A stretch of DNA of 64,000 bases from DATBRG01 sp036560445. Lineage in GTDB: Bacteria > Pseudomonadota > Gammaproteobacteria > Burkholderiales > Methylophilaceae. This document shows, piece by piece, positions 25,547 through 35,034 of the stretch. How positions within the stretch are numbered: the stretch's first letter is position 1; each line of letters begins with the position of its first letter. A program made the position numbers and the translations under genes. Below the pieces are notes generated by a model. That model worked only from the letters and a program-made list of their open reading frames with translations, did not search any database and was not told the origin of the DNA. The stretch lies in NCBI GenBank assembly GCA_036560445.1, contig DATBRG010000027.1, forward strand, positions 58,474 to 122,473. Reading direction: 5' to 3'.

Positions 25547-26515
25547 TCAATGCGCCGTCTCTGCAATAAACTGGCCGAAAGCACGGCTTTGTAGGCCCGT
25601 TGCTATGCTTGCGATAAGTTTATTACTTAAGGCGTCGATCACTGAAACTGAGTTGCCGCCCCAATTGGCGACATAAACTTTTTGCGTGGCTTGATCAAAA
25701 CTTACACCCTCAGGGAAGCTTCCAACCGCAATGGTTGCGATGGATTTCATTTGTGCCACATCGATAACGGAAATACTGTCACCTTGAGTATTGCTGACGT
25801 AAACGGTCTGACCGTCAGGGCTGACCGTTACACAATATGGATGGTCACCAACCTTGATTGTATGTACTTCACTGGTGCTAGTGTTAATGGCGGAAATGCT
25901 ATTGGATTTGACATTAACTGCGTAGAGCTGCTGGCCGTCTTGGCTTAAAGCAACACCAAAGGGATGTTTGCCAACTGGGATACGGGAGACGATGGCAAGG
26001 CTGGTGGTATCAATCAAGGCAATATCATTACTATCACGATTAGCAATATACAGCGTTTTACCATCGGGACTAACTACCATGCCGGCTGGGGATTTGCCTA
26101 CGCTAACTTCGCGCTGTTGTTGTATATCGCTGGTGTTGATTGCAATCACGCGGTCATCAAACCAGTCGGCAACATAAAGGGTGCTGCTGTCAGGGGATAA
26201 TGCCAAGCCAACAGGCGAGCCCGAGATTTTAATTTCACCTATCAGCTGGTTGCTGTCGCTATTGATAACAGAGATATTCTGGCTATCAACATTCGATATA
26301 AAAACTCTGTGAAGTTTTGTCGATATCGCAACCCCCACTGGCGCTTTGCCTACGTCTATTGAGGCAATGACTTGGTTATTTCCTAAATCAATTACCGAAA
26401 CATTATCGCTGCCTTGGTTAGTAATATAAGCACGACTTCCCGCCCAAGCTGGTATGCAAGTTATAAGTACAAGGCTAGCAGCAAGGCCAAAAGAGAATAT
26501 GTGTTTGAGTTTCAA
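25547..26515 (-). CDS. Exported YVTN-family beta-propeller protein
   Basis: This 322-residue periplasmic protein has a signal peptide cleaved near PAWAG and about seven repeats of roughly 42 residues (for example VSPDGKTLYIANRDSNDIAL and VSPDGQTVYVSNTQGDSISV). It should fold as a seven-bladed propeller. Such YVTN proteins often accompany PQQ-dependent alcohol dehydrogenase systems. Its partner here is the downstream MxaD-like gene, with which it probably forms a two-gene operon. Propellers are binding scaffolds, so no enzymatic role can be claimed. The 197-bp gap to the divergent rppH should hold the promoters of both. Confidence 0.85.
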   Translation of the reverse strand: MKLKHIFSFGLAASLVLITCIPAWAGSRAYITNQGSDNVSVIDLGNNQVIASIDVGKAPVGVAISTKLHRVFISNVDSQNISVINSDSNQLIGEIKISGSPVGLALSPDSSTLYVADWFDDRVIAINTSDIQQQREVSVGKSPAGMVVSPDGKTLYIANRDSNDIALIDTTSLAIVSRIPVGKHPFGVALSQDGQQLYAVNVKSNSISAINTSTSEVHTIKVGDHPYCVTVSPDGQTVYVSNTQGDSISVIDVAQMKSIATIAVGSFPEGVSFDQATQKVYVANWGGNSVSVIDALSNKLIASIATGLQSRAFGQFIAETAH

Positions 26516-26712
26516 GGGGTATGCGGATATGAATGTCGTTGATGTTGTGTGAAAAACGCCCGATGCCGTTAGGCGGTTGACAACGAAGTATAAGCGCCTG
26601 TCACAAATAGCGTCAAGGTTGCTGAGTTGTCAAAAACATCTCATTTAATCAATACCTTTCAATCAAGGCCAAAGTATGAAAAAATCATGGGAAATTAATT
26701 AGGTTTTTTGTC

Positions 26713-27240
26713 ATGATAGATCGTGATGGATATCGTCCGAATGTAGGCATCATTCTTTGCAATGGCCACGATCAGGTGTTCTGGGGCAAGCGGATTCGTG
26801 AGCATTCCTGGCAATTTCCGCAGGGTGGAATTAAGCACGGGGAGACCCCTGAGCAAGCAATGTATCGTGAGTTGATGGAAGAGGTTGGTTTGCGCCCAGA
26901 GCACGTCAAGATATTGGGCCGTACACGTGATTGGCTACGCTATGATGTACCAAGTAATTGGATCAAGCGCGAATGGCGTGGCAGCTACAAGGGGCAGAAG
27001 CAGATCTGGTATTTGCTTCGTATGGTTGGACGTGACTGCGATGTGTCGTTGCGCGCTAGCTCACACCCTGAGTTTGATGCCTGGCGCTGGAGTGAATACT
27101 GGGTGCCTATGGATAATGTCATTGAATTCAAGCGTGAGGTGTACCGGATGGCCTTGAATGAGTTATCCAGCCATTTGAGCCATGATCGTGGTCGTGTACA
27201 TCGCAAGGATGCTTCGCTTTTGGTGACACATTCTTCCTAA
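26713..27240 (+). CDS. rppH: RNA pyrophosphohydrolase RppH
   Basis: RppH removes pyrophosphate from 5'-triphosphate mRNA ends, which starts RNase E-dependent decay. The 175-residue protein has a complete Nudix box (GGIKHGETPEQAMYRELMEEVGL) and the RppH-specific opening MIDRDGYRPNVGIILCN with QVFWGKRIREHSWQFPQGG. It is a monocistronic gene between the divergent YVTN gene and convergent psd. RNase G, another 5'-end-dependent RNA enzyme, is also in the window. Confidence 0.97.
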   Translation: MIDRDGYRPNVGIILCNGHDQVFWGKRIREHSWQFPQGGIKHGETPEQAMYRELMEEVGLRPEHVKILGRTRDWLRYDVPSNWIKREWRGSYKGQKQIWYLLRMVGRDCDVSLRASSHPEFDAWRWSEYWVPMDNVIEFKREVYRMALNELSSHLSHDRGRVHRKDASLLVTHSS

Positions 27241-27263
27241 CAGGGAACTGTGTAAATACACAC

Positions 27264-28115
27264 TTAAGCGGTCGGAAGTTTAGCCAGTATCTCACCCAGG
27301 CGCACAGATTTTCCGGCGGCCCAATCAGGATTGAATTCTAATTCTTGTTTGGGGAGCAAGATGATGACTGTGGATCCCAGCAGAAAGCGGCCTAACTCCT
27401 GCCCCTTCTTTAATTGGATAGCTTGCTCATCATATTGCCACTCCTGAACGTTTTTCGAACGTGGTGGGTTAACCACGCCATGCCAAGCAGTGGCAATGCT
27501 ACCGACGATGGTTGCACCTACAAGTACCAAGACAAATAACCCAAATTCCGACTGAAATTCGCAGATGACTCTTTCGTTACGTGCGAATAGGCCGGGAATG
27601 TTCTCTGCAGTGGCCGGATTCACTGAAAACAAGGCTCCGGGTACATAGATCATGCGTTTCAAGTGTCCGTCGCAGGGCATATGGACGCGATGGTAATCTT
27701 TGGGACTTAGATACAAAGTGGCAAAGCTGCCATTTTCAAAATATTTAGCTAGCTCCTGATTGCCGCCAACTAGGGCGCTAGTCGAATATGCGTGTCCCTT
27801 TGCCTGGAAAATTTGATCAACTTGGATGGCCCCAAATTGGCTGACTGCGCCATCGACCGGGCAGACGAATTCAGCTTTTGCCATACCCCGCACACCGACT
27901 CGTAGAGAGCGGGTAAAGAAATCATTAAATGTTTGGTATTGTTGAATATCCGGCTGGGCCGCCTCAGCCATATTCACGCCGTAATGCTTTACAAACCAGC
28001 TTATAACTGCGGTCGTCAGGCGACCAGCTTTGGCGTTGGCAAATTTCCCAGCTAATGTCGTGATGGCTTGTTTCGGCAGAAGATATTGCAGTGATACAAC
28101 TAGATGGCTACTCAC
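27264..28115 (-). CDS. psd: Phosphatidylserine decarboxylase proenzyme
   Basis: Psd makes phosphatidylethanolamine from phosphatidylserine at the inner membrane. The 283-residue proenzyme has the self-cleavage motif LGST at residues 246-249; cleavage between Gly and Ser gives the alpha chain with a pyruvoyl group. The conserved YLSPKDYHRVHMPCDG and CPVDGAVSQ segments are present. The start is GTG with GGAG 5 bp upstream. It lies downstream of the ilv operon but behind a strong terminator, so it has its own promoter. Confidence 0.96.
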   Translation of the reverse strand: MSSHLVVSLQYLLPKQAITTLAGKFANAKAGRLTTAVISWFVKHYGVNMAEAAQPDIQQYQTFNDFFTRSLRVGVRGMAKAEFVCPVDGAVSQFGAIQVDQIFQAKGHAYSTSALVGGNQELAKYFENGSFATLYLSPKDYHRVHMPCDGHLKRMIYVPGALFSVNPATAENIPGLFARNERVICEFQSEFGLFVLVLVGATIVGSIATAWHGVVNPPRSKNVQEWQYDEQAIQLKKGQELGRFLLGSTVIILLPKQELEFNPDWAAGKSVRLGEILAKLPTA

Positions 28116-28193
28116 ACAAGCTCCACATCATGATTTAACGCATTATAGTCGCGAAAGATAAAACTTAAATACTTCGGTAATTACAACAAAATA

Positions 28194-28224
28194 AAAAGGG
28201 CAGGACTCAACGTCCTGCCCTTTT
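28194..28224 (-). terminator. Rho-independent terminator of the ilvIHC operon
   Basis: A 13-bp perfect stem (AAAAGGGCAGGAC at 28194-28206, GTCCTGCCCTTTT at 28212-28224) has a 5-nt loop and a TTTTTAT tail on the minus strand. It lies 21 bp after the ilvC stop. Confidence 0.93.
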
Positions 28225-28244
28225 GCTTCAAGCAACTAGTTCGT

Positions 28245-29261
28245 TTAGTTCTTTGACTGATCAACCAGTTTGTTCTTGCTGATCCATGGCATCATAGAGC
28301 GCAGTTTGCTACCGACTTGCTCGATTGGATGAGCTGCATTTAGACGGCGACGAGCTGTCATTTCTGGATAGTTGGTACGACCTTCCAGAATGAATTTCTT
28401 GGCATATTCACCATTCTGAATGGCAGCCAGGGCTTCCTTCATCGCCCAACGCGATTCGTCGTTGATGACCTTAGGGCCAGTCACATACTCACCATATTCA
28501 GCGTTGTTGGAGATAGAGTAGTTCATGTTGGCAATGCCACCTTCATACATGAGGTCTACAATCAGCTTCATTTCATGCAGGCACTCGAAGTATGCCATTT
28601 CAGGGGCATAACCAGCTTCAACCAAGGTTTCAAAGCCAGCCTTGATCAGCTCTACAGCACCGCCACAGAGTACTGCTTGTTCGCCAAACAAGTCGGTCTC
28701 GGTTTCTTCGCGGAAGTCAGTTTCGATCACACCACCTTTGGTGCCGCCGTTAGCCGTAGCGTAAGAGAGGGCAATATCCTTGGCCTTGCCAGAAGCATCC
28801 TGATAAATAGCGATCAATGAAGGTACGCCGCCGCCTTTGAGGTATTCCGAACGCACTGTGTGGCCTGGGCCTTTAGGGGCGATCATGATCACGTCCAGAT
28901 CCTTGCGTGGCACGATCTGGTTGTAGTGAATGTTAAAGCCATGAGCGAAAGCCAGTGCAGCGCCTTTCTTCAGATTTGGCGCGACTTCAGCTTCAAAGAT
29001 ACCAGCCATGGTTTCATCGGGCAGCAGAATCATCACAACATCTGCACCCTTTACCGCTTTGGCGATATCTTCCACATTGTGGCCAGCTTTTTCCGCCTTA
29101 GCCCATGAGCTGCCTTCTTTGCGCAGGCCAACGGTGACCTTAACGCCGGAATCTTTCAGGTTTTGTGCGTGGGCATGGCCTTGGGAGCCGTAGCCAACAA
29201 TCGTGACCTTCAGTTTCTTGATGATGGAGAGGTCAGCATCTTTATCGTAATAAACTTTCAT
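28245..29261 (-). CDS. ilvC: Ketol-acid reductoisomerase (NADP+)
   Basis: IlvC carries out the second step of valine and isoleucine synthesis, isomerising and reducing acetolactate or acetohydroxybutyrate. The 338-residue length marks the short class I enzyme. The Rossmann motif is GYGSQGHAHAQNLKDSG and the metal/acid residues lie in ETDLFGEQAVLCGG and FECLHEMKLIVDLMYEGG. It is the third gene of ilvI-ilvH-ilvC, 30 bp after ilvH, and ends in a strong terminator. Confidence 0.98.
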   Translation of the reverse strand: MKVYYDKDADLSIIKKLKVTIVGYGSQGHAHAQNLKDSGVKVTVGLRKEGSSWAKAEKAGHNVEDIAKAVKGADVVMILLPDETMAGIFEAEVAPNLKKGAALAFAHGFNIHYNQIVPRKDLDVIMIAPKGPGHTVRSEYLKGGGVPSLIAIYQDASGKAKDIALSYATANGGTKGGVIETDFREETETDLFGEQAVLCGGAVELIKAGFETLVEAGYAPEMAYFECLHEMKLIVDLMYEGGIANMNYSISNNAEYGEYVTGPKVINDESRWAMKEALAAIQNGEYAKKFILEGRTNYPEMTARRRLNAAHPIEQVGSKLRSMMPWISKNKLVDQSKN

Positions 29262-29291
29262 TTCTTACCTTTCAGTGCAAATCTTTGTAAA

Positions 29292-29783
29292 TTAAACTTT
29301 GAGAATTCTATCGCCGCGACCTATGCCGGAAGCACCGGTGCGCACGGTTTCCAGGATTGCCGATTTATCCAGCGTTTCTAGGAAGGCATCAAGCTTGGAA
29401 CCAGTGCCAGTAAGCTCCATGGTGTAGCTGCCATCAGCGACATCGATAATACGGCCACGAAAAATATCGCATAATCGCTTCATTTCATCACGGTAAGGCC
29501 CGGTAGCCTTGACCTTGACCAACATCAGTTCGCGCTCGATATGGCGGCCATCGTTGAGGTCCAGAACCTTGACTACATCTACCAGCTTGTTGAGCTGTTT
29601 GATGATTTGCTCGATCACTTCATCCGATCCGGAGGTGACGATAGTCATACGTGAAAGCGTGGCATCTTCTGTAGGAGCCACGGTCAGGGATTCGATATTG
29701 TAACCACGAGCCGAAAACAGGCCTGACACACGTGACAACGCACCCGACTCGTTTTCCATTAACAGGGAAATAATATGTTTCAT
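29292..29783 (-). CDS. ilvH: Acetolactate synthase small (regulatory) subunit
   Basis: The 163-residue regulatory subunit of acetolactate synthase has an N-terminal ACT domain (ISLLMENESGALSRVSGLFSARGYNIESLTVA) that binds valine for feedback inhibition. A C-terminal ALS_ss_C domain follows. It lies 14 bp after the catalytic subunit gene and is surely co-transcribed with it. Confidence 0.97.
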   Translation of the reverse strand: MKHIISLLMENESGALSRVSGLFSARGYNIESLTVAPTEDATLSRMTIVTSGSDEVIEQIIKQLNKLVDVVKVLDLNDGRHIERELMLVKVKATGPYRDEMKRLCDIFRGRIIDVADGSYTMELTGTGSKLDAFLETLDKSAILETVRTGASGIGRGDRILKV

Positions 29784-29797
29784 CTTAGCAACTCGCC

Positions 29798-31537
29798 TTA
29801 CAATTCTTCGGCTAGGATCATCTCAGACAGACCCTTGCCGTTCGGTACCATAGGGAATACGTTTTCGGTCTGGTCGGTCAGGAAATCCATGAATACCAGG
29901 CGTTCTTTAAGGGCTGGGCTGAAAGCCTCCTTCAGCGCGGCTTCTACATCCGAGGGCTTCGTGATCTGCATCCCGACGTGGCCATACGATTCAGCCAGTT
30001 TGACGAAATCAGGCAAGGCATCCATATAAGATTCTGAGAAGCGATTACCATAGAAGAACTCCTGCCATTGGCGCACCATGCCCATGTAGCGGTTATTCAG
30101 CATCACGACTTTAACGGGCATATGGTATTGCTTGCAGGTGGAAAGCTCCTGTATGCACATCTGTATCGAAGCTTCGCCGGTAATGCAGGCAACCTGTGCT
30201 TCAGGGTGAGCCAGCTGTACGCCCATGGCGTAGGGCAAGCCAACGCCCATCGTGCCTAAGCCCCCGGAATTGATCCAGCGCCTTGGCTTATCGAATTTGT
30301 AGTATTGTGCCGCCCACATCTGGTGCTGACCGACATCTGAAGTCACAAAGGCATCGCCCTTGGTGACTTCCCAAAGTTTCTCAACAACATATTGAGGCTT
30401 AATTATTTCGCTGCTACCTGTATAGCTAAGGCAGTTCTTGCCACGCCACTCTTCAATCTGTTTCCACCAGGCCTTGAGGGCCTCTGGATCAGGTTTCTTA
30501 TCTTCTGTATCGAGCAGTTCATTCATCTCAGCGAGTACCGTCTGAACATGGCCGACGATCGGAATATCCACTTTTACCCGTTTGGAGATGGACGAAGGGT
30601 CTACGTCGATATGGATAATCGTACGGTTCTTGCTAAAAAAGTGCTGTGGGTTGCCGATAACGCGATCATCAAAACGTGCGCCGATGGCAATCAATACATC
30701 ACATTCCTGCATAGCCATGTTGGCTTCGTAAGTGCCATGCATACCGAGCATACCGAGAAACTGCTTGTCAGTGGCCGGATAGCCACCTAAACCCATCAGG
30801 GTATTGGTAATTGGGTAGCCTAGTTTACGTGTGAATTTGGTCAGTGCTTCGGCAGCATTGCCCAGCACTACACCGCCGCCCGCGTAGATCATGGGGCGCT
30901 TGGCTTCCTGAATCAGCTTGACGGCTTTTTTAATTTGCCCGCTATGGCCCTTGAGAACCGGATTGTAGGAACGCATTTCAACCGATTTCGGGTATTCAAA
31001 TGTACCCAGATGTGCAGTCACATCTTTCGGGATATCAACAACGACTGGCCCAGGGCGGCCTGTTGCGGCGATATAGAAAGCTTTCTTAATAGTCATCGCG
31101 ATGTCTTTGACATCCTTGACTAGGAAGTTATGTTTGACGCAAGGGCGAGTAATCCCAACCATGTCGACTTCTTGGAATGCATCCATGCCGATGGCCGGGG
31201 TTGGAACCTGGCCGCTGATAACGACCATTGGGATTGAATCCATGTAAGCTGTGGCAATACCAGTCACTGCGTTGGTTGCCCCAGGGCCGGAAGTGACTAG
31301 CGCAACACCGACTTCACCCGTAGCACGTGAGTAAGCGTCAGCCGCATGGGTGGCAGCCTGCTCATGACGTACCAAGACATGCTTGAACTTATCCTGTTTA
31401 AATATTTCGTCATAGATATTAAGCACTGCACCGCCAGGATAGCCAAAAACGAATTTGACGTTTTCCTCCTGCAGGCAGCGAATAAGTATCTCTGCGCCAG
31501 TCATTTGACTCGCGGGCTTGTCGGTGCTGTCTTCCAT
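29798..31537 (-). CDS. ilvI: Acetolactate synthase large (catalytic) subunit
   Basis: The thiamine-diphosphate and FAD-dependent acetolactate synthase (579 residues) makes acetolactate and acetohydroxybutyrate for branched-chain amino acids. The catalytic glutamate is in VLVRHEQAATHAADAYSRA. The TPP-binding site is seen as a variant GDGxx(N) region (CITGEASIQMCIQEL, then MLNNRYMGMV), and the substrate-pocket phrase SGPGATNAVTGIATAYMDS is intact. It heads ilvI-ilvH-ilvC. The 116-bp upstream gap shows no evident leader-peptide attenuator. Confidence 0.97.
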   Translation of the reverse strand: MEDSTDKPASQMTGAEILIRCLQEENVKFVFGYPGGAVLNIYDEIFKQDKFKHVLVRHEQAATHAADAYSRATGEVGVALVTSGPGATNAVTGIATAYMDSIPMVVISGQVPTPAIGMDAFQEVDMVGITRPCVKHNFLVKDVKDIAMTIKKAFYIAATGRPGPVVVDIPKDVTAHLGTFEYPKSVEMRSYNPVLKGHSGQIKKAVKLIQEAKRPMIYAGGGVVLGNAAEALTKFTRKLGYPITNTLMGLGGYPATDKQFLGMLGMHGTYEANMAMQECDVLIAIGARFDDRVIGNPQHFFSKNRTIIHIDVDPSSISKRVKVDIPIVGHVQTVLAEMNELLDTEDKKPDPEALKAWWKQIEEWRGKNCLSYTGSSEIIKPQYVVEKLWEVTKGDAFVTSDVGQHQMWAAQYYKFDKPRRWINSGGLGTMGVGLPYAMGVQLAHPEAQVACITGEASIQMCIQELSTCKQYHMPVKVVMLNNRYMGMVRQWQEFFYGNRFSESYMDALPDFVKLAESYGHVGMQITKPSDVEAALKEAFSPALKERLVFMDFLTDQTENVFPMVPNGKGLSEMILAEEL

Positions 31538-31653
31538 AAGTAGTGCTTGTTTTTGCTGATAATTGGGGAACCCTGAACAGTATCTGTTTGCGGCTATTTG
31601 GTCAAGGTCATTTGGCTTTCGCCAAGCTTAAGAGGGCCTCGCATGTCAGGAGG

Positions 31654-33438
31654 CTAATCCAATGGCGGTGGGGCTACCTTGACCAACTCCTCGATCGTGG
31701 TCAGACCTGCCGCAACTTTTTCAGCGCCATTGATCATCAGTGGTTGCATGCCTTCAAGATGCGCATGGGCTTTTATTTTTACCAGATCAGAATCTTCAGT
31801 GATAAGTTTTTTCAATGCAGGGGTAATAGTTAACATCTCATAAATACCGCTACGGCCCCGATAGCCAGTCATGCGGCACTCCAGGCAGCCCGTGGCAACC
31901 TGGATATGTTTAGGCTTAGGTAATTTCCATGGGCCGACCAATTCATCCCATTTGGCCTGGTCGATTGGTCCCGGGGTTTTACAATGTGGGCAAAGCGTGC
32001 GGACCAGGCGTTGTGCCATGATTCCAAGCAATGCTGAATGAATCAGATAGGACGGCACGCCAAGATCAAGTAGTCGGGTAATAGCCGCAGGCGCATCATT
32101 GGTGTGTAGCGTTGATAACACTAGATGGCCCGTCAGTGCAGCTTGAATGGCCATTTCTGCAGTTTCTACATCACGGATTTCGCCCACCATGATGATGTCG
32201 GGATCCTGCCGTAACAAAGTGCGAATACCATCGGCAAATGTGAGGCCGATGTTATGCTGGACTTGCATCTGGTTGAATGCAGGTTCAACCATTTCAATCG
32301 GTTCTTCTACCGTACAGACATTGACTTCTTCAGTAGCAAGATGTTTGAGTGTGGAGTAGAGCGTAGTGGTTTTACCGGAACCGGTAGGCCCGGTTACTAG
32401 TACGATGCCATTGGGGCTTTTCGTCCATTCATTCCATTGTTTAGCTTGTAATGGGGCAAAACCCAGCTCGATAAAATCCTTTACCAGGATATCGGGCGTG
32501 AAAATACGCATGACCAGTTTTTCACCAAAAGCTGTCGGCATGGTCGATAAGCGTAATTCGACTTCCGCACCCTCTGCGGTCACAGTTTTAATGCGCCCAT
32601 CTTGCGGGCGGCGTTTTTCTACCATGTCCATGCGGCCCAGCAGTTTGATCCGACTGGTGATGGCATTCATGATATTGGATGGTAATTGGTAGACTTGGTG
32701 CAATACCCCATCAATGCGAAACCGCATGATGCCAATATTGCGGCGCGGCTCCAGATGGATGTCACTGGCACGTTGTTCAAAAGCATATTTGAATAGCCAG
32801 TCAACGATATTCACCACATGCTGTTCGTTGGCATCCAGATTTTTGTTTTTACCCAGCTCAACCAGTTGCTCAAAATTCTGTACGCCGACAATCTGACCAG
32901 CCTTGGCGGTGTTAGCAAGATTGATGGAATTGGCCAGATTGTATATTTCTGGCAGGTAACGATTTATCTCGAGGGGGTTGGTTAATACCAGCTTTATTTT
33001 GAGTTGTAAGACTCGCTCGAGGTCTGGTACCCAGTCAGTCTGAAATGGTTCTGCCGTAGCGATAGTAGCTTCGGCACTGCTGACTTTTACTGGCATGATC
33101 TTCAGGCGCTCGGCGTATGCCTTGGAGACAATCTGTGCAATCGAGCCAAAATCGAGTTTGAGCGGGTCTACATGGTAGTAGTCCAGGCCAACACGTGCCG
33201 CTAGCCAGACAGTGAGGCCTTCTACCGTAAGTAACTTATTAGGAGGACGCAGGTCTTTCCATTTTTGCTCACCGATGACCACCATCGGGTGCAAATTGGA
33301 ACTGTCCATTTTACGGTCTTTGTATAGCTGTTCTGCCTGGCTTTTATCCACTAGGCCATCATTCACCAGCATACGAAGCACATCGCCAAGTGTCAGCTTG
33401 CCTTGTGCCTGTTTGACCGCAACTTCAGATTTGCTCAT
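31654..33438 (-). CDS. Solitary GspE/PilB-family secretion ATPase
   Basis: This 594-residue hexameric secretion ATPase has a divergent N-terminal MshEN-like region, then Walker A GPTGSGKTTTLYST, Asp box DPDIIMVGEIRDVETAE, His box STLHTNDAPAAITRLL and the tetracysteine zinc site (CPHC and CLEC). It is distinct from the pilB at 4.1-5.8 kb, being more like GspE after Walker A. No secretin, platform or pseudopilin gene is adjacent; neighbours are ilvI and nadC. It may power a second pilus or type II-like apparatus encoded elsewhere, or substitute for PilB under some condition. Confidence 0.9.
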   Translation of the reverse strand: MSKSEVAVKQAQGKLTLGDVLRMLVNDGLVDKSQAEQLYKDRKMDSSNLHPMVVIGEQKWKDLRPPNKLLTVEGLTVWLAARVGLDYYHVDPLKLDFGSIAQIVSKAYAERLKIMPVKVSSAEATIATAEPFQTDWVPDLERVLQLKIKLVLTNPLEINRYLPEIYNLANSINLANTAKAGQIVGVQNFEQLVELGKNKNLDANEQHVVNIVDWLFKYAFEQRASDIHLEPRRNIGIMRFRIDGVLHQVYQLPSNIMNAITSRIKLLGRMDMVEKRRPQDGRIKTVTAEGAEVELRLSTMPTAFGEKLVMRIFTPDILVKDFIELGFAPLQAKQWNEWTKSPNGIVLVTGPTGSGKTTTLYSTLKHLATEEVNVCTVEEPIEMVEPAFNQMQVQHNIGLTFADGIRTLLRQDPDIIMVGEIRDVETAEMAIQAALTGHLVLSTLHTNDAPAAITRLLDLGVPSYLIHSALLGIMAQRLVRTLCPHCKTPGPIDQAKWDELVGPWKLPKPKHIQVATGCLECRMTGYRGRSGIYEMLTITPALKKLITEDSDLVKIKAHAHLEGMQPLMINGAEKVAAGLTTIEELVKVAPPPLD

Positions 33439-33487
33439 GGTTCCCCCAAGCGTGATGCTTGAATCTTAAGGCTTTAGTTGTGCAGAT

Positions 33488-34381
33488 TCAAACCCTAAGA
33501 GTTTCGAATCGCATGGAAAGATCGATTGCCCGTATATTTTTTGTCAGGTTCCCGATGGAAATACGATCAACGCCGGTCAGTGCAATCTCACGCACATTGC
33601 TGATGTCAATGCCGCCAGAGGCCTCCAGTATGGCGCGCCCAGCATTAAGTGCTACCGCCGCGCGTAACTCCTGCAAACCAAAATTATCCAATAAGATCAA
33701 CTTGGCGTCAGCGTCCAAAGCAGTTTGCAACTCTGCCAGCGACTCTACTTCTATCTGGATCGGTACGCCAGCATTGATAGTGCTTGCAGCGGTAAGAACC
33801 TGCTTTATGCCACCCGCGGCCGCGATATGGTTTTCCTTGATCAGGATGCCATCATACAAGCCAAGGCGCTGATTCATCCCCCCGCCTACGGTTACTGCAT
33901 ATTTCTGCGCCAGCCTGAGCCCAGGAATGGTTTTTCGTGTGTCCAGGATATTCGCCTTGGTGCCTGCAATTGCATCAACATACTGTCTGGTTATGGTGGC
34001 CGTAGCCGAGAGTAGTTGCAGGAAATTCAAGGCACAGCGTTCCGCTGTAAGCATGCCACGGGCGTTGCCGCTGATTTTGCAAAGTGATTGATCGGGAATG
34101 ACGCGCTCGCCTTCATTGACCAGCCAATCAATCCGGGCCGAAGGCGCAACCTGTCGAAAACACTCATCAACCCATGGTATGCCGCAGATGATGGCAGATT
34201 CACGGCTGATGATGGAGGCGGTTGCAATTTGTGCTGCTGGAACAAGTTCTGCAGTAAGGTCTCTTTTGCCGAGGTCTTCTTCTATGGCGATAGCGACACT
34301 ACGGGCAATCGCCTCTTCCAGTTCACGCACGAGTGCGCTGGATAAGCTTTTCTTGTATAAGGTTGCGAGCATAAATTCCAT
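33488..34381 (-). CDS. nadC: Nicotinate-nucleotide pyrophosphorylase (quinolinate phosphoribosyltransferase)
   Basis: NadC converts quinolinate and PRPP to nicotinate mononucleotide in de novo NAD synthesis. The 297-residue protein has the family motifs TAERCALNFLQLLSATAT, TRKTIPGLRLAQKYAV and the phosphate loop near SGGIDISNV. Two ATGs (34381 and 34372) are possible and neither has a ribosome binding site; a TATAAT immediately upstream suggests a very short or leaderless mRNA. It is divergent from the GST gene. Confidence 0.95.
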   Translation of the reverse strand: MEFMLATLYKKSLSSALVRELEEAIARSVAIAIEEDLGKRDLTAELVPAAQIATASIISRESAIICGIPWVDECFRQVAPSARIDWLVNEGERVIPDQSLCKISGNARGMLTAERCALNFLQLLSATATITRQYVDAIAGTKANILDTRKTIPGLRLAQKYAVTVGGGMNQRLGLYDGILIKENHIAAAGGIKQVLTAASTINAGVPIQIEVESLAELQTALDADAKLILLDNFGLQELRAAVALNAGRAILEASGGIDISNVREIALTGVDRISIGNLTKNIRAIDLSMRFETLRV

Positions 34382-34420
34382 TATAATGCAGGCCTATACC
34401 AATGTTGGCGCCTAATTACC

Positions 34421-35032
34421 ATGAAACTACTTTACACACCAAACAGCCCTTATGCTCGCAAAGTGCGAATCGTAGCTATCGAAAAACATATCGATATGGA
34501 AATGGTCTCCGTCGTATTATCGGCGCCAGATTGCCCGGTGAACGATCACAATCCATTAGGTAAAATCCCGGTACTCATCATGGATGACGATGAAAGCCTG
34601 TTTGATTCGCGCGTGATTGTTGAATACCTGGATAATCGTACGCCCCTGGCACACCTGATTCCTCAGGAGCAAGGCACAAAAATCTGGGTACGTCGTTGGG
34701 AGGCCCTTGCTGATGGTGTTTGTGATGCAGCGGTGATGGCGATGATGGAGTCGCGCAAGCCAGAAAATTTACAGGATGCCAATGTTATTACCAAGCAGAT
34801 GGGTAAGGTAGAGCGCGGTCTTAAAGTCTTGAGCGAAGACTTGGCTGAAAGTAAGTGGTGTGTGAATGATACATTCAGCCTTGCCGACATTGCCCTGGGT
34901 TGCACGTTAGGTTATTTGCAGTTGCGCTTTAAGGAAATCAACTGGCAGAAGCAGTACCCCAATCTGGCTAAGCACTATGCAGAGCTTATGAAGCGCCGGT
35001 CATTCAAGGATACGGTTCCTCCTGCATCCTGA
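34421..35032 (+). CDS. Glutathione S-transferase family protein (YibF-like)
   Basis: This 203-residue protein has a thioredoxin-like N-terminal domain (YTPNSPYARKVRIVAIEK, with serine in the catalytic position rather than cysteine) and the glutathione-contacting GKIPVLI and DSRVIVEYL segments. An all-helical C-terminal domain (FSLADIALGCTLGYLQL) follows. It resembles E. coli YibF and related GSTs of unknown physiological substrate. It is transcribed alone, divergent from nadC and convergent with mnmA, with 2 bp between stops. Confidence 0.85.
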   Translation: MKLLYTPNSPYARKVRIVAIEKHIDMEMVSVVLSAPDCPVNDHNPLGKIPVLIMDDDESLFDSRVIVEYLDNRTPLAHLIPQEQGTKIWVRRWEALADGVCDAAVMAMMESRKPENLQDANVITKQMGKVERGLKVLSEDLAESKWCVNDTFSLADIALGCTLGYLQLRFKEINWQKQYPNLAKHYAELMKRRSFKDTVPPAS

Positions 35033-35034
35033 AT

